From Burkholderia sp. WP9 (lineage in GTDB: Bacteria > Pseudomonadota > Gammaproteobacteria > Burkholderiales > Burkholderiaceae), in assembly GCF_900104795.1 (NCBI RefSeq), contig NZ_FNTG01000001.1, forward strand, positions 4,092,001 to 4,156,000: 64,000 nt of DNA, in the 5' to 3' direction. Of this stretch, positions 7,962 through 18,535 are shown piece by piece (the first letter of the stretch is position 1; every line of letters starts with the position of its first letter). The position numbers and the translations under genes were made by a program. The notes beneath the pieces were generated by a model. That model was not told the DNA's origin and ran no database searches. It was given only the letters and a program-made list of their open reading frames with translations.

Positions 7962-9776
7962 ATGAATGCCCGACTTCCCGAAACTTCCTCCATTCCCGAA
8001 CGGCTCGCGACTTTGCGCAACGCAATGGCGCGCGAAGGCGTTGCTGCCTACCTGGTGCCGTCCGCCGATCCGCATTTATCCGAATATCTGCCTGGGCGCT
8101 GGCAAGGCCGGCAGTGGCTGTCCGGCTTCACCGGTTCGGCCGGCACGCTGATCGTCACCGCCGACTTCGCCGGCGTCTGGACGGACAGCCGCTATTGGGA
8201 GCAGGCCAATACCCAACTGGCCGGTACCGGCGTTCAGTTGATGAAGATGACCGGCGGCCAGCAGACCGCGCCGCATTTCGAATGGCTCGCGCAGAACGTG
8301 CCGGCAGGCGGCACCGTGGGCGTGGACGGCGCCGTGCTCGGCGTGGCGGCGGCGCGTGCCTTGAACCAGGCGCTGAGCGCGCGCGGTGTGAAACTGCGCA
8401 CCGACGTCGATCTGTTCGACGCGATCTGGCCGCAGCGTCCGTCGCTCCCGGCCGCCGCCGTGTTCGAGCATGCCGCGCCGCACGCGAGCGTCGCCCGCTC
8501 GGAAAAACTCGCGCAGATTCGCCGCGCAATGGCGGACAAAGGCGCGCAGTGGCATTTCATCTCCACCCTCGACGACCTCGCGTGGCTGCTGAATCTGCGT
8601 GGCGCCGACGTCAGCTACAACCCGGTGTTCGTGGCGCACGCGCTGATCGGCGCGGACCACGCATCGCTCTTCGTCGCGGACGGCAAGGTGCCGCAGGCGC
8701 TGGCCGATGCGCTGGCGAAAGACAACATCAGCGTCGAGCCCTATGCCAAGGCTGCGGACGCGCTGGCCGCGCTGCCCGCCGGCAGCACGCTGCTGATCGA
8801 CCCGCGCCGCATCACGTTCGGCTCGCTGCAATCGGTGCCGTCCACGGTCACGGTGGTGGAGGCCGTCAATCCGTCTACCTTCTTCAAGTCGCGCAAGACC
8901 GAGGCGGAAGCCGAGCATGTGCGCGAGACGATGGAGCAGGACGGCGCGGCGCTGGCGGAATTTTTCGCCTGGTTCGAAGGCGCGCTGGGCCGCGAAACGA
9001 TCACCGAACTCACCATCGACGAACAGTTGACGGCGGCCCGGGCGCGCCGTCCGGGCTTCGTGTCGCTGAGCTTCGCGACGATCGCCGGCTTCAACGCGAA
9101 CGGCGCGATGCCGCACTACCGCGCCACCGAGGAATCGCATTCGGTGATCGAGGGCAACGGCCTGCTGCTGATCGATTCCGGCGCGCAGTATCTGAGCGGC
9201 ACGACCGACATCACGCGCGTGGTGCCGATCGGCACCATCAGCGAAGCGCAGCGGCGCGATTTCACGATCGTGCTCAAGGGCACCATGGCGCTTTCGCGCG
9301 CGCAGTTCCCGCGCGGCATCCGTTCGCCGATGCTCGATGCGATCGCCCGCGCGCCGATCTGGGAAGCGGGCGCCGATTACGGCCACGGCACCGGTCACGG
9401 CGTGGGCTACTTCCTGAACGTGCACGAAGGCCCGCAGGTCATTTCGCACTATGCGCCGGCCGAACCGTGGACCGCGATGGAAGAAGGCATGATCACCTCG
9501 GTCGAGCCCGGCATCTATCGTCCGGGCAAGTGGGGCGTGCGCATCGAGAACCTCGTGCTGAACGTGCCTGCCGGCCAGACCGAGTTCGGTGACTTCCTCA
9601 AGTTCGAGACCTTGACGCTGTGCCCGATCGACACACGTTGTCTCGACCTGTCGCTGCTGCGCGAGGACGAACGCGCGTGGCTGAACGCGTATCACGAGAC
9701 GGTCCGCACGCGCCTGTCGCCGCATGTGTCGGGCGAGGCCAAAGCGTGGCTGGAGTTGCGCACGCAGCCCATCTGA
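7962..9776 (+). CDS. Aminopeptidase P family protein (M24B, Xaa-Pro peptidase)
   Basis: 604 aa from the ATG at 7962 (an in-frame TTG exists 15 bp upstream). This is the long, three-domain aminopeptidase P type related to eukaryotic XPNPEP1, which removes N-terminal residues before proline. The C-terminal pita-bread domain keeps the dinuclear metal ligands: LLIDSGAQY and TTDITR (two Asp), GTGHGVG (His), SVEPGIY (Glu) and GVRIENL (Glu). No signal peptide, so cytoplasmic. It follows a small membrane protein and precedes a HAD hydrolase by 30 bp. Confidence 0.92.
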   Translation: MNARLPETSSIPERLATLRNAMAREGVAAYLVPSADPHLSEYLPGRWQGRQWLSGFTGSAGTLIVTADFAGVWTDSRYWEQANTQLAGTGVQLMKMTGGQQTAPHFEWLAQNVPAGGTVGVDGAVLGVAAARALNQALSARGVKLRTDVDLFDAIWPQRPSLPAAAVFEHAAPHASVARSEKLAQIRRAMADKGAQWHFISTLDDLAWLLNLRGADVSYNPVFVAHALIGADHASLFVADGKVPQALADALAKDNISVEPYAKAADALAALPAGSTLLIDPRRITFGSLQSVPSTVTVVEAVNPSTFFKSRKTEAEAEHVRETMEQDGAALAEFFAWFEGALGRETITELTIDEQLTAARARRPGFVSLSFATIAGFNANGAMPHYRATEESHSVIEGNGLLLIDSGAQYLSGTTDITRVVPIGTISEAQRRDFTIVLKGTMALSRAQFPRGIRSPMLDAIARAPIWEAGADYGHGTGHGVGYFLNVHEGPQVISHYAPAEPWTAMEEGMITSVEPGIYRPGKWGVRIENLVLNVPAGQTEFGDFLKFETLTLCPIDTRCLDLSLLREDERAWLNAYHETVRTRLSPHVSGEAKAWLELRTQPI

Positions 9777-9806
9777 TCGCCCAGGAAACCTGCTCACGGA
9801 GCGTGC

Positions 9807-10430
9807 ATGGCCATCAAGGCAGTGGTGTTCGATTTCGGCGGCGTGCTGATCGACTGGAGCCCCGAGTACCTGTATCGGGAACTGATCCCTGACGAAACCG
9901 AACGCCGCTGGTTTCTGACGCACGTCTGTTCGATGGACTGGGTAATCCGTCAGGACGGCGGCCAGCCGATCGTCGAGGCCACCGAGGAACTCGTCGCGAA
10001 ATTTCCCGATCACGAGACGCTGATTCGCGCGTTCTACGAACGCTGGCACGAGATGGTGGCCGGCGTGCTGGACGAGGGCGTGGCGATCATGGAAAAGCTC
10101 GAAGCGGCCGGAGTTCCGCTCTTCGGGTTGACCAACTGGTCGGCGGAGACCTTTCCGTATGCGTGGGAGCATTACCCGGTGTTGCGTCGGTTTCGCGACA
10201 TCGTGGTGTCGGGGCGGGTGCAGTTGGTGAAGCCCGATCCGGCCATCTTCGCGGCCATGCGTGAGCGGATCGAGGCGCAATTGCCGGGCATCGAACCGGC
10301 CGAACTCGTCTTTATCGACGACAATCAGAAGAACGCCGAAGCCGCAACGGCGCTCGGTTGGCACGGCGTGCATCACACCAGCGCCGGGCAAACCGAAGCG
10401 AAACTACGCGAGCTGGGGCTGCCGGTTTGA
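9807..10430 (+). CDS. HAD-superfamily hydrolase, subfamily IA
   Basis: 207 aa. Motif I is VVFDFGGVL (Asp nucleophile; the second Asp is Gly, as in YihX-like sugar phosphatases), motif II is LTNWS, motif III Lys lies in QLVKPDP and motif IV is VFIDDNQKN. These define a complete HAD phosphatase core with a small helical cap. YihX from E. coli, with the same FD-x-G-x-V core, acts on glucose-1-phosphate, but the substrate here is unknown. Probably co-transcribed with the upstream aminopeptidase. Confidence 0.88.
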   Translation: MAIKAVVFDFGGVLIDWSPEYLYRELIPDETERRWFLTHVCSMDWVIRQDGGQPIVEATEELVAKFPDHETLIRAFYERWHEMVAGVLDEGVAIMEKLEAAGVPLFGLTNWSAETFPYAWEHYPVLRRFRDIVVSGRVQLVKPDPAIFAAMRERIEAQLPGIEPAELVFIDDNQKNAEAATALGWHGVHHTSAGQTEAKLRELGLPV

Positions 10431-10525
10431 GGCGGGCGCTGTTCTAGCGGCAAGGCGGCGCGTCAGTTTTCCAGAAGCGCCGCTTCACCCCTGCCTGTGT
10501 CCGCGTTGCGCCCCGGCTGACTGAC

Positions 10526-11647
10526 TTACTGGCCAAGCAGACTCTTCAACGCGTTACCCAGACCTTTCACGGTTTGTCCCGCGCCTTTCGCCACATCCTC
10601 GACGCTCACGCCTAGCGCCTTCGCAAAGCCGGTGGCGATGCGCTGCATCAGGCCTTCCTGCACCGAGAATTTCGGGTCGCGCAAATTCCCATCCAGAACG
10701 AAATGTAGCGTGATATCGCCGTTGTGCGCCTTGAGCGCGGCGACGGCGGCTTTGGTCGGAATCGACATGAAGGTGTCGAGCGGATTGCCGCTGTCGGCGA
10801 GTTGCAGATTGTGGACCGTCAACGTTCCGGGCGCGTGCAGCTGATAGTTGCGCACCGTCGATTCGACGGTCAGGTCGACCGTGCCGCTAGCCACTTGCGC
10901 CTTGGCGCCGGCCTTCTTGATCAGGTACGGATCGAGCATCACGACGTCGACGCCTCGCAGTTTGCTGGTGGTCTGTGAATCCTTGCTGGCGATCTTGATC
11001 CAGCCGCCGAACGACACGCTGCCCGTGTGTGTGGGACCTTTAATCGAACCCGTGACATTGACGCTGGTCGGCTCGGTGAGGGCGGGCAGGCGCAGATTGT
11101 CGACGGTTGCGTTGGCATTGCTGACCGTCACCTTGAACGCCGGTGGACCGACCGTCATGTCGTAGAAGTGGAAGTTGCCCTGTTCGAAACGGATGTGATC
11201 GACCTGCTTTTCGCGAGGAATGGGCACCGTCGCGCCGCTGGCGTCGATTTCGGCTTGGTTCACCGTTTGCCGCAGATTCGGCATCAGGCGAATCGCACCG
11301 TCCTTGGTGCGCAGCACGGCGATATCGAAGCCGCGCACCACCACGCTGCGGACATGCATGCGCCGCGCGATCAGATCGCGAATGTCGGGTGTGAGGGTGA
11401 TTTCGTCCGCTCTGAGCGGATCGCCGGCCGGCCAGCCAGGCGGTGCTTTGAGAAGAACGTTGGTGAGACGGACGGACGTCAGGCCGACGTCGATGGTTTC
11501 GGCGCTGCCCAGTGGCCCGAGCGCCGCGATCACGCGCTCCTTGACCTCGCGTTGCGCGAACTGCAAGGCGCCGACCACGACGACGATTAGCACCAGCAGC
11601 ACGCCGCCTACGGCGACGACCCAGCGCTTGCCTCTCGACATCGTCAT
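10526..11647 (-). CDS. AsmA-like / DUF748 domain protein
   Basis: 373 aa with a single N-terminal membrane anchor (about residues 9-29) followed by a long periplasmic part built of repeated beta-rich segments. The stretch LLKAPPGWPAGDPLRADEITL, the VRSVVVRGFDIAVLR segment and the later SFGGWIKI fit the DUF748/AsmA superfamily, whose members form lipid-transport bridges or influence outer-membrane assembly in Gram-negatives. Specific function unknown. It is convergent with the HAD gene. The upstream 316 bp hold no recognisable gene. Confidence 0.7.
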   Translation of the reverse strand: MTMSRGKRWVVAVGGVLLVLIVVVVGALQFAQREVKERVIAALGPLGSAETIDVGLTSVRLTNVLLKAPPGWPAGDPLRADEITLTPDIRDLIARRMHVRSVVVRGFDIAVLRTKDGAIRLMPNLRQTVNQAEIDASGATVPIPREKQVDHIRFEQGNFHFYDMTVGPPAFKVTVSNANATVDNLRLPALTEPTSVNVTGSIKGPTHTGSVSFGGWIKIASKDSQTTSKLRGVDVVMLDPYLIKKAGAKAQVASGTVDLTVESTVRNYQLHAPGTLTVHNLQLADSGNPLDTFMSIPTKAAVAALKAHNGDITLHFVLDGNLRDPKFSVQEGLMQRIATGFAKALGVSVEDVAKGAGQTVKGLGNALKSLLGQ

Positions 11648-11963
11648 GCTTACCTCCTCGTCACCGCGTTCCGGGCGGTGTGGCAGTGATCGGCCGTTGC
11701 GCTCGTCGGGCGGGCGCGCGCCTGAATTGGATCATCGCGGCGGACCGCACGCGCCCCGCCGCGATGACACGTATCACGCCACGGTACGCAAGCTGTGTGC
11801 CCTGCTGCTCATCTCGGCGACGCCAGGTGTTCGCGGCACCTGCTACGCGGCGCCGCAAAATTCGCCCGCGCGAGCACACGTGGGCACGCGCGCACGCAAG
11901 AGCGCGGCCGTCGAGGCGGCCTGCGCGTCAGCCCAGCCGACGAGCAGGCGGCCCGGTTCGAGC
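11648..11963. other. Intergenic region with no clear gene
   Basis: 316 bp between the 5' end of the DUF748-like gene and the 3' end of ettA. The only open frames are short, Arg-rich and without ribosome binding sites. It presumably holds the promoter of the DUF748-like gene, but I see no convincing hexamers. Confidence 0.4.
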
Positions 11964-13628
11964 TTATCGCGCGATCGGCTTGTAACGCAGACGCTTCGGA
12001 CGCGCACCTTCTTCACCCAGACGCGCGCGCTTGTCGGCTTCGTATTCCTGGTAATTGCCGTCGAAGAACGTGACTTGCGAATCGCCTTCGAACGCGAGAA
12101 TGTGCGTGGCGATCCGGTCGAGGAACCAGCGATCGTGCGAGATCACCAGCACGGAGCCTGCGAACTCGAGCAACGCGTCTTCCAGCGCGCGCAGCGTTTC
12201 GACGTCGAGATCGTTCGACGGTTCGTCGAGCAGCAGCACGTTGCCGCCCGCGATCAGCGTCTTGGCCAGGTGCAGCCGGCCGCGCTCGCCACCCGACAGA
12301 TTGCCGACGATCTTCTGCTGATCGCCGCCCTTGAAGTTGAAGCGCCCGATATACGCACGCGACGGCGTTTCATACTTGCCGACCGTCAGCACGTCCGCAC
12401 CGCCGGAGATTTCCTCAAACACGGTTTTCGAGCCGTCCAGCGCGTCGCGGCTTTGATCCACGTATGCGAGCTTGACGGTCGGGCCTTGCACGATCTCGCC
12501 CGAATCCGGCTGTTCGCGGCCGGTCAGCATGCGGAACAGCGTGGACTTACCCGCGCCGTTCGGCCCGATGATGCCGACGATCGCGCCAGCCGGAATCTTG
12601 AAGCTGACGTTGTCGAGCAGCAGACGGTCGCCATACGACTTGCTGACGTTCTTGAACTCGATCACTTCATTGCCGAGACGATCGCCGACCGGAATGAAGA
12701 TTTCCTGCGTTTCATTGCGCTTCTGATAGTCCTGGCTGTTCAGTTCCTCGAAGCGGGCGATACGCGCCTTCGACTTCGCCTGACGGCCCTTCGGGTTCTG
12801 GCGCACCCACTCCAGTTCCTTCTTGATGGCCTTCTGACGCGCCGATTCCGACGATTCTTCCTGCTTCAGCCGCTCTTCCTTCTGATCGAGCCAGCTGCTG
12901 TAGTTGCCCTTCCAGGGAATGCCGTGGCCGCGGTCGAGTTCGAGAATCCACTCGGCGGCGTTATCGAGGAAGTAGCGATCGTGAGTCACGGCGACCACGG
13001 TGCCCGGGAAGCGCGTGAGGAACTGTTCCAGCCAGTCGACCGATTCCGCGTCCAGGTGGTTGGTCGGCTCATCCAGCAACAGCATGTCCGGCTTTTCGAG
13101 CAGGAGCTTGCACAGCGCGACGCGGCGCTTTTCGCCACCCGAAAGATGCTCGATCTTTGCGTCCCAGGCCGGCAGGCGCAGCGCGTCGGCAGCGATTTCG
13201 ATTTGCTGCTCAGCGCTGCCGTCGGTGGTGGCGAGGATCGCTTCGTACTTCGCCTGTTCGGCGGCGAGCGCGTCGAAGTCGGCGTCAGGTTCGGCGTAGG
13301 CCGCGTAGATTTCGTCCAGTTTCTTTTGCGCGCCGAAGACATCGCCGAGACCTTCCTCGACCGCTTCACGCACCGTCTTGTTCGGATCGAGTTGCGGTTC
13401 CTGCGGCAGATAGCCGATGTTCAGGTTCGGCATCGGCGTGGCTTCGCCTTCGATGTCCTTGTCCACACCGGCCATGATGCGGATCAGCGTCGACTTGCCC
13501 GAGCCGTTCAGGCCGAGCAGGCCGATCTTCGCGCCGGGAAAGAACGACAGCGAGATGTCCTTGAGGATTTGACGCTTGGGCGGCACGATCTTGCCGACCC
13601 GGTTCATGGTGAAAACGTATTGGGCCAT
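11964..13628 (-). CDS. ettA: Energy-dependent translational throttle protein EttA (ABC-F)
   Basis: 554 aa, the EttA length. Two ABC cassettes without membrane domains: Walker [10 protein letters not shown] and signature LSGGEKRRV in the first, GPNGAGKST and LSGGERGRL in the second, with both [11 protein letters not shown] and [11 protein letters not shown]alker B motifs. The linker rich in Lys and Glu ([12 protein letters not shown] region) is the ribosome-contacting P-site tRNA interaction motif. EttA binds the ribosomal E site and gates entry into elongation according to ATP/ADP. The start [18 protein letters not shown] matches the family. A long plus-strand open frame antisense to it is an artefact of GC-rich codons. 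Confidence 0.95.
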   Translation of the reverse strand: MAQYVFTMNRVGKIVPPKRQILKDISLSFFPGAKIGLLGLNGSGKSTLIRIMAGVDKDIEGEATPMPNLNIGYLPQEPQLDPNKTVREAVEEGLGDVFGAQKKLDEIYAAYAEPDADFDALAAEQAKYEAILATTDGSAEQQIEIAADALRLPAWDAKIEHLSGGEKRRVALCKLLLEKPDMLLLDEPTNHLDAESVDWLEQFLTRFPGTVVAVTHDRYFLDNAAEWILELDRGHGIPWKGNYSSWLDQKEERLKQEESSESARQKAIKKELEWVRQNPKGRQAKSKARIARFEELNSQDYQKRNETQEIFIPVGDRLGNEVIEFKNVSKSYGDRLLLDNVSFKIPAGAIVGIIGPNGAGKSTLFRMLTGREQPDSGEIVQGPTVKLAYVDQSRDALDGSKTVFEEISGGADVLTVGKYETPSRAYIGRFNFKGGDQQKIVGNLSGGERGRLHLAKTLIAGGNVLLLDEPSNDLDVETLRALEDALLEFAGSVLVISHDRWFLDRIATHILAFEGDSQVTFFDGNYQEYEADKRARLGEEGARPKRLRYKPIAR

Positions 13629-13861
13629 TTGCTTGCAATAGACGTTGACGACGCCGGCCGCGAGGGGGCGGGCAGTCGTGGGTGGATGGGTAATCGGTGT
13701 TATGGCCGGGCAGAGCGCCCGGCGCCGGCCGGCGCGGCTTGGAGCGTGGCGTCGAACTTCGCGACACCCCGCGCGCGGGCGGGTTCTTCAAATGGCATTG
13801 TACTTCGGCAGGGGCAGGGCACGGCAGTGGGTGTCCGTTCGGCCAGGTCCCGCCCGGATGC

Positions 13862-14158
13862 TCAGAGCCAATCCGCCACGCCGCCGTGGCGCGAACACGT
13901 GCCGCTGCGGTGGCGGCTAAAGCTGTAGGTGCCGTCGCGGCAACGTGCCGTGGCGCCTTCCGGCGCCTTGCCGGATAACAAGCGGGCCGGCGCGTGCACG
14001 GTGTTGCCGTCGCGATTGGTGTAGGTGTTGTGATTGCTGAGGTTCGCTTCGTCCGGCGTCGTGCCCGGCGCAACATACGCGAACGCCGACGAGACGCTAA
14101 ACAGCAGCGCTGCGACTACCGCGCAGGATCGCAAGGTCTTACGGGTCATGCCCATCAT
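13862..14158 (-). CDS. Small secreted protein, DUF3761-like
   Basis: 98 aa with a clear Sec signal peptide (TRKTLRSCAVVAALLFSVSSAFA, cleavage about residue 28). The mature part is about 70 residues, ends in RCRDGTYSFSRHRSGTCSRHGG and holds two cysteines (73 and 88) that could form a disulfide. This Cys-containing GTYS...GTCS..GGV end resembles DUF3761 proteins, whose role is unknown. The start could also be the ATG at 14149. Stands alone between ettA and ugpC. Confidence 0.7.
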   Translation of the reverse strand: MMGMTRKTLRSCAVVAALLFSVSSAFAYVAPGTTPDEANLSNHNTYTNRDGNTVHAPARLLSGKAPEGATARCRDGTYSFSRHRSGTCSRHGGVADWL

Positions 14159-14207
14159 GGTCTTTCGAGTGCTTGTTATTCTGACTGCCCGGGCGATTTA
14201 TCAGGCC

Positions 14208-15296
14208 TCAGTTCGCGCGCTTGCCGCTGGCCGGGTCGAAGAAATGCAGATGTTGCGCGGGCAGCGCCACGTGCAGCGCTTCGCCCGCCGCGGGCCGATG
14301 CGCATGCGGCAAGCGCACCGTGACGTCATGCTTGCCCCAGCGGCCGTGCGCGAGATTGTCCGCGCCGAGCAGTTCGCAGGAATCGACGGTGAGCGTCGCG
14401 TGAGGCGCGTCCGCCTGACCCGGGCTCATGTGTTCCGGACGAATGCCGAGTGTCCACTCGCGCCCTTTGGCGACTTCGCGGCCGATCGACGCCACGCCCG
14501 TCAAAGGCAGCTTTGGACCGTTGCCCGCCACTTCGAAAACGGAGCCGTCGTCCGACACGCGGCCTTCCAGCAGATTCATCCCGGGCGAGCCGATAAAGCT
14601 CGCGACGAACACCGTGGCGGGCCGCTCATAGACTTCGGTCGGCGCGCCGATCTGCTCGGCGTGGCCTTTGTTCATCACGATCACGCGCTGGGCGAGCGTC
14701 ATCGCTTCGATCTGATCGTGCGTCACATACAGGCTCGTGGTGGCGAGCCGCGCATGCAGACGCTGGATTTCGAGCCGCATCTGCACGCGCAGGCGCGCGT
14801 CGAGATTCGACAGCGGTTCGTCGAACAGAAACACCGCCGGCTCGCGCACGATAGCGCGGCCCATCGCGACACGTTGCCGTTGTCCGCCGGACAATTCGCG
14901 GGGCTTGCGTTGCAGTAGCGCTTCGAGTTCGAGAATCTGCGCGGCGGCGTCCACGCGCTGCCTGATCTGCGCCCGGTCCACGCCCGCGATCTTCAGCGCG
15001 TAACCCATGTTCTCGGCCACGCTCATATGCGGATAGAGCGCGTAGTTCTGGAACACCATCGCGATGTTGCGATCTTTCGGTTCGAGCTGGTTGACCACTT
15101 TGCCGGCGATCGAAATACTGCCCTCGGAGATGCGCTCCAGTCCCGCCACCATCCGCAGCAAGGTCGATTTGCCGCAGCCGGACGGGCCGACCATCACGAC
15201 GAACTCGCCGTCGGCGACGTCCACGTCGATGCCGTGCAACACGAACTGTTTGCCGTCGTAGGTTTTTTTCACGCCTTGCAGAGTCAGTGCAGCCAT
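14208..15296 (-). CDS. ugpC: sn-Glycerol-3-phosphate ABC transporter, ATP-binding subunit
   Basis: 362 aa ABC ATPase of the CUT1/MalK class. Walker A GPSGCGKST, signature LSGGQRQRVAMGR, Walker B VFLFDEPLSNLD, and the C-terminal regulatory TOBE/OB region (about 240-360) are present. Drives import of glycerol-3-phosphate and glycerophosphodiesters together with UgpA, UgpE and UgpB. Last gene of the minus-strand ugpBAEC set, 85 bp after ugpE. Confidence 0.93.
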   Translation of the reverse strand: MAALTLQGVKKTYDGKQFVLHGIDVDVADGEFVVMVGPSGCGKSTLLRMVAGLERISEGSISIAGKVVNQLEPKDRNIAMVFQNYALYPHMSVAENMGYALKIAGVDRAQIRQRVDAAAQILELEALLQRKPRELSGGQRQRVAMGRAIVREPAVFLFDEPLSNLDARLRVQMRLEIQRLHARLATTSLYVTHDQIEAMTLAQRVIVMNKGHAEQIGAPTEVYERPATVFVASFIGSPGMNLLEGRVSDDGSVFEVAGNGPKLPLTGVASIGREVAKGREWTLGIRPEHMSPGQADAPHATLTVDSCELLGADNLAHGRWGKHDVTVRLPHAHRPAAGEALHVALPAQHLHFFDPASGKRAN

Positions 15297-15381
15297 GCCG
15301 TTTTAGCCTTTCGTTGCTTGCCGCGCTTCGTGCGGTGTTGTTATTTCAATGCCGGAATAAGCTCGCTCAAACGGGCGCCGC

Positions 15382-16227
15382 TTACTTCTCCGCGTCCACG
15401 AGTCCGCGCACGAACCAGCGCTGCATCGTCAGCACGACGGCGAGCGGTGGCAGCATCGCGAGCAGCGTCGCGGTCATCACGAGATGCCATTCGGTCGCGG
15501 TGTCGCCGGAGGCGATCATGCTTTTTATGCCGACCACGGCCGTGGTCAGCGATTGCTGGCTCGTGATCAGAATCGGCCACAGGTACTGATTCCAGCCGTA
15601 AATGAAGGTGATGACGAAGAGGGCCGCCATGTTCGTTTTCGACAGCGGCAGGACCACGTCCCAGAAAAACCGCATGGCGCCCGCGCCGTCGATGCGCGCC
15701 GCTTCCATCAATTCGTCCGGCAGCGTCATGAAGAACTGGCGGAACAGGAATGTCGCGGTGGCCGAGGCGATCAGCGGCAATGTCAAACCGCTGTACGTAT
15801 TGCTCAGATGCATCGACGACACGACCTGCACGGTCGGAAAGATCCGCACTTCGACCGGCAGCATCAGCGTGATGAAGATCAGCCAGAACGCGAGATTGCG
15901 AAACGGGAAACGGAAGAACACGATCGCGTAAGCGGAGATCATGGAGACCGCAATCTTGCCGATCGAAATCACCAGCGCCATCACGAGGCTGTTGAACAGC
16001 ATGCGGCCGAACGGCGCCGCCGCGTTGCCGCTGCCTTGCGACCAGACCGTCGCGATGTTCTCGAACAGATGCGTGCTCGGCACCAGCGAAAGCGGCACGC
16101 TGAACACCTGTTGCTCGCTCATGGTCGCCGCGCAGAACGCGACGTAGACCGGAAACACCACCAGCACGACGCCGAGAATCAGCACCGCGTGGCAGAAGAG
16201 GTCGAAACCGCGGCGGTTCTCGATCAT
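15382..16227 (-). CDS. ugpE: sn-Glycerol-3-phosphate ABC transporter permease UgpE
   Basis: 281 aa inner-membrane permease with six predicted helices. The EAA loop that docks onto the ATPase reads [22 protein letters not shown]. The start codon overlaps the ugpA stop by 4 bp (ATGA), so translation is coupled. Second permease of the heterodimeric pore of the Ugp importer. Confidence 0.93.
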   Translation of the reverse strand: MIENRRGFDLFCHAVLILGVVLVVFPVYVAFCAATMSEQQVFSVPLSLVPSTHLFENIATVWSQGSGNAAAPFGRMLFNSLVMALVISIGKIAVSMISAYAIVFFRFPFRNLAFWLIFITLMLPVEVRIFPTVQVVSSMHLSNTYSGLTLPLIASATATFLFRQFFMTLPDELMEAARIDGAGAMRFFWDVVLPLSKTNMAALFVITFIYGWNQYLWPILITSQQSLTTAVVGIKSMIASGDTATEWHLVMTATLLAMLPPLAVVLTMQRWFVRGLVDAEK

Positions 16228-17108
16228 GAGTATTGAACCCTGCGTTCGATAAAGCGGAATTGCACGACCGTCAACGCGACGACGATCCCCATCAGGATCA
16301 CCGACTGCGCGCCGGAACTGCCAATGTCGAGCCCCTGAAAACCTTCGGCGAAGATCTTGTAGATCAGCGTGCGAGTGGATTGCGCGGGGCCGCCGCCGGT
16401 TGCTGCGTCGATCACCGGGAAGGTGTCGAAGAACGCGTAGGTGATGTTGATCACCAGCAGGAAGAAGCTGGTCGGCGACAGCAGCGGCAGTGCGATGCCG
16501 AAAAAGCGCCGCACCGGACCGGCGCCGTCGATCGCCGCCGCTTCGATGAGCGAGCGCGGGATCGCCTGCAAGCCGGCATAGAAGAACAGAAAGTTATAGC
16601 TGACCTGTTTCCAGACGGACGCGAGCACCACGAGGAACATCGCCTGACCTGCGTTCAGCGCGTGATTCCAGACAATGCCGTACTTGGCCAGCGCGTAGGT
16701 GACGAGGCCGATGCTCGGGTTGAACAGAAACGACCACAACACGGCGGCAATCGCGGGCGCGACGGCATACGGCCAGATCAGGAGCGTTTGATAGGTCTTG
16801 GCGCCGCGCGTGACGCGATCGGCGCAGACTGCGAGCAACAGCGAGATCACGAGGCCGGACACCGTGACGAGCGCGCAGAAGATCAGCGTCGTGTAGAACG
16901 ACGACAGGTAGAGCGGATCGGCAAAGAGCTGCTTGAAGTTGGCAAGCCCGACGAACTCGCTCGACGTGCCGAACGCGTCCTGACTTTGCGTGGATTGCCA
17001 CAGCGCCTCACCGGCCGGCCACAGGAAAAACAGCAGCGTGATCGCGAGTTGCGGCGCGACGAGCAGGTATGGCAGCAGGCTGGTGCCGAAGCTGGAGCGC
17101 TTTTCCAT
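16224..17108 (-). CDS. ugpA: sn-Glycerol-3-phosphate ABC transporter permease UgpA
   Basis: 294 aa from [10 protein letters not shown]; an in-frame ATG 30 bp upstream is possible but the chosen start matches UgpA. Inner-membrane permease with six helices and the EAA loop [22 protein letters not shown]. It overlaps ugpE by 4 bp and follows ugpB after a 101-bp gap that contains a short tandem repeat. Confidence 0.92.
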   Translation of the reverse strand: MEKRSSFGTSLLPYLLVAPQLAITLLFFLWPAGEALWQSTQSQDAFGTSSEFVGLANFKQLFADPLYLSSFYTTLIFCALVTVSGLVISLLLAVCADRVTRGAKTYQTLLIWPYAVAPAIAAVLWSFLFNPSIGLVTYALAKYGIVWNHALNAGQAMFLVVLASVWKQVSYNFLFFYAGLQAIPRSLIEAAAIDGAGPVRRFFGIALPLLSPTSFFLLVINITYAFFDTFPVIDAATGGGPAQSTRTLIYKIFAEGFQGLDIGSSGAQSVILMGIVVALTVVQFRFIERRVQYS

Positions 17109-17171
17109 CGATGATATCCAAGGTTCTGCGGCAACCACGGGTTCCGGCGCGGGCGCGCCGGAACCTCGTTC

Positions 17172-17219
17172 GCTCAGTTTTCCGCTCAGTTGCCGGCTCA
17201 GTTGCCGGCTCAGTTGCCG
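17172..17219. repeat. 12-bp tandem repeat, four units, covering the ugpB stop codon
   Basis: Four head-to-tail 12-bp units start at 17172, 17184, 17196 and 17208 (GCTCAGTTGCCG; the first unit ends TTTTCC). The ugpB stop codon (complement at 17210-17212) sits in the last unit. Because the unit is a multiple of 3, gain or loss of copies inside the gene would keep the frame. Confidence 0.85.
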
Positions 17220-18535
17220 GCGTTCTCGAAGCGGCGCAGCAGTTCATCGCCACGCGACACGGACGCGTCGAGCGCCTGTTGCGGCGTCTTCTTCTGAGCC
17301 CAAACCTGTTCGAGTTCTTCGTCGATGATCGTGCGGATCTGCGGCATGTTCCCCAGACGCAATCCCTTCGTGTACGGCAGCGGCGGCTTGTTGAGCATCT
17401 GCTTGATGGCGGTGTCGCTGCCCGGATTTTTCTCGTAAAAGCCTTGTTGCTGCGTCAGTTGATAAGCGGCGGTGGTGACCGGTAGATAGCCGGTGTCCTG
17501 ATGCCACTTGGCCGCAACCGGCGCCGACGACAGATACGAGAGGAATTTCGCCACGCCCTTGTAGACGGCCGGATCCTTGCCCGACAGCACCCACAGGCTC
17601 GCGCCACCGATGATCGCGTTCTGCGGCGCGCCCTTCACGCTGGCGTCGTAGGGCATCATGCCGGTTCCGAAGCTGAACTTCGCGTACTTCTTGATCGTGG
17701 CGAGCGACCCCGACGAGTTGGTGATGATCCCGCAGTCGCCGCTATAGAACTTCGACACCGGTTCGTCCTTGCGGCCGACGTAGGTGAAAGTGCCGTCCTT
17801 CTGCATGTTTTGCAGGAACTGGATATGCGCGACCTGCAGCGGCTTGTTGAATTCCAGTTGCGCGTCCGGGCCGTCGAAGCCATTGTTCTTCGTCGCGAAC
17901 GGCGCGCCATGCCAGGCGCTGTAGTTTTCGAGTTGAATCCAGCTCTGCCAGCCCGACGAATAACCGCACGCCATACCCGACGCCTTCAGCTTTTGCGCGT
18001 CGGCCTGCAGTTCCGCCCAGGTTTTCGGCGGCTGGTTCGGATCGAGGCCGGCTTTCTTGAAGGCGTCCTTGTTGTAGTACAGCACCGGCGTCGAACTGTT
18101 GAACGGCATCGAGATCAGCTCGCCCGTTTTCGCGTCGCTGTAATAGCTGGCGATGGTCGGCACGAAGGCCTTTTCATCCAGCGGCACGCCGGCCTGCTTG
18201 AACACTTCGGAGACGGGGATCACGGCCTTCTTCGCCTGCATCATCGTGGCGGTGCCGACTTCGTAGACCTGGAGGATGGCCGGCGCATTGCCGCTGCGAT
18301 AGGCGGCAATGCCGGCGGCGAGGGTCTGGTCGTAAGTGCCTTTGAACACCGGCACGATCTTGTAGTCGCTTTGCGACGCGTTGAACGCGTTGGCAATGTC
18401 GTTCAGCCGTTCGCCCAGCGCGGCTTCCATGCCGTGCCAGAACTGGATTTCAGTTGCGGCGCAGGCCGCCTGAGTGAGGCCGGCGCTCAATACGGCGGCA
18501 ACGGATAGCGAACGGATTAGCGGCTTCAAACTCAT
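17210..18535 (-). CDS. ugpB: sn-Glycerol-3-phosphate-binding periplasmic protein UgpB
   Basis: 441 aa extracellular solute-binding protein. A Sec signal peptide ends around ...[16 protein letters not shown]. The mature start [20 protein letters not shown] and the [15 protein letters not shown] pocket segment are typical of UgpB, which captures glycerol-3-phosphate and glycerophosphodiesters. First gene of ugpBAEC. Phosphate-starvation control is likely by analogy with enteric ugp and two imperfect Pho-box-like sites lie upstream. Its stop codon is inside a 12-bp tandem repeat. Confidence 0.94.
   Translation of the reverse strand: MSLKPLIRSLSVAAVLSAGLTQAACAATEIQFWHGMEAALGERLNDIANAFNASQSDYKIVPVFKGTYDQTLAAGIAAYRSGNAPAILQVYEVGTATMMQAKKAVIPVSEVFKQAGVPLDEKAFVPTIASYYSDAKTGELISMPFNSSTPVLYYNKDAFKKAGLDPNQPPKTWAELQADAQKLKASGMACGYSSGWQSWIQLENYSAWHGAPFATKNNGFDGPDAQLEFNKPLQVAHIQFLQNMQKDGTFTYVGRKDEPVSKFYSGDCGIITNSSGSLATIKKYAKFSFGTGMMPYDASVKGAPQNAIIGGASLWVLSGKDPAVYKGVAKFLSYLSSAPVAAKWHQDTGYLPVTTAAYQLTQQQGFYEKNPGSDTAIKQMLNKPPLPYTKGLRLGNMPQIRTIIDEELEQVWAQKKTPQQALDASVSRGDELLRRFENAGN

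Noticed and set aside
8076..10391. 771-codon minus-strand open frame antisense to the aminopeptidase and HAD genes
   Set aside because: Shadow of GC-rich codon use; protein is Arg/His-rich without recognisable domains.
10456..10485. Imperfect GC-rich inverted repeat between the HAD and DUF748-like genes
   Set aside because: One-base offset in the arms and no T-run, so not supportable as a terminator.
11661..11879. 72-codon minus-strand frame in the DUF748-ettA gap
   Set aside because: Arg-rich, no ribosome binding site, no domain; better treated as empty intergenic DNA.
11220..13928. 902-codon plus-strand open frame antisense to ettA
   Set aside because: It mirrors ettA codon by codon in a GC-rich genome, has no start signal and a composition rich in Arg, His and Gln; ettA is complete and conserved.
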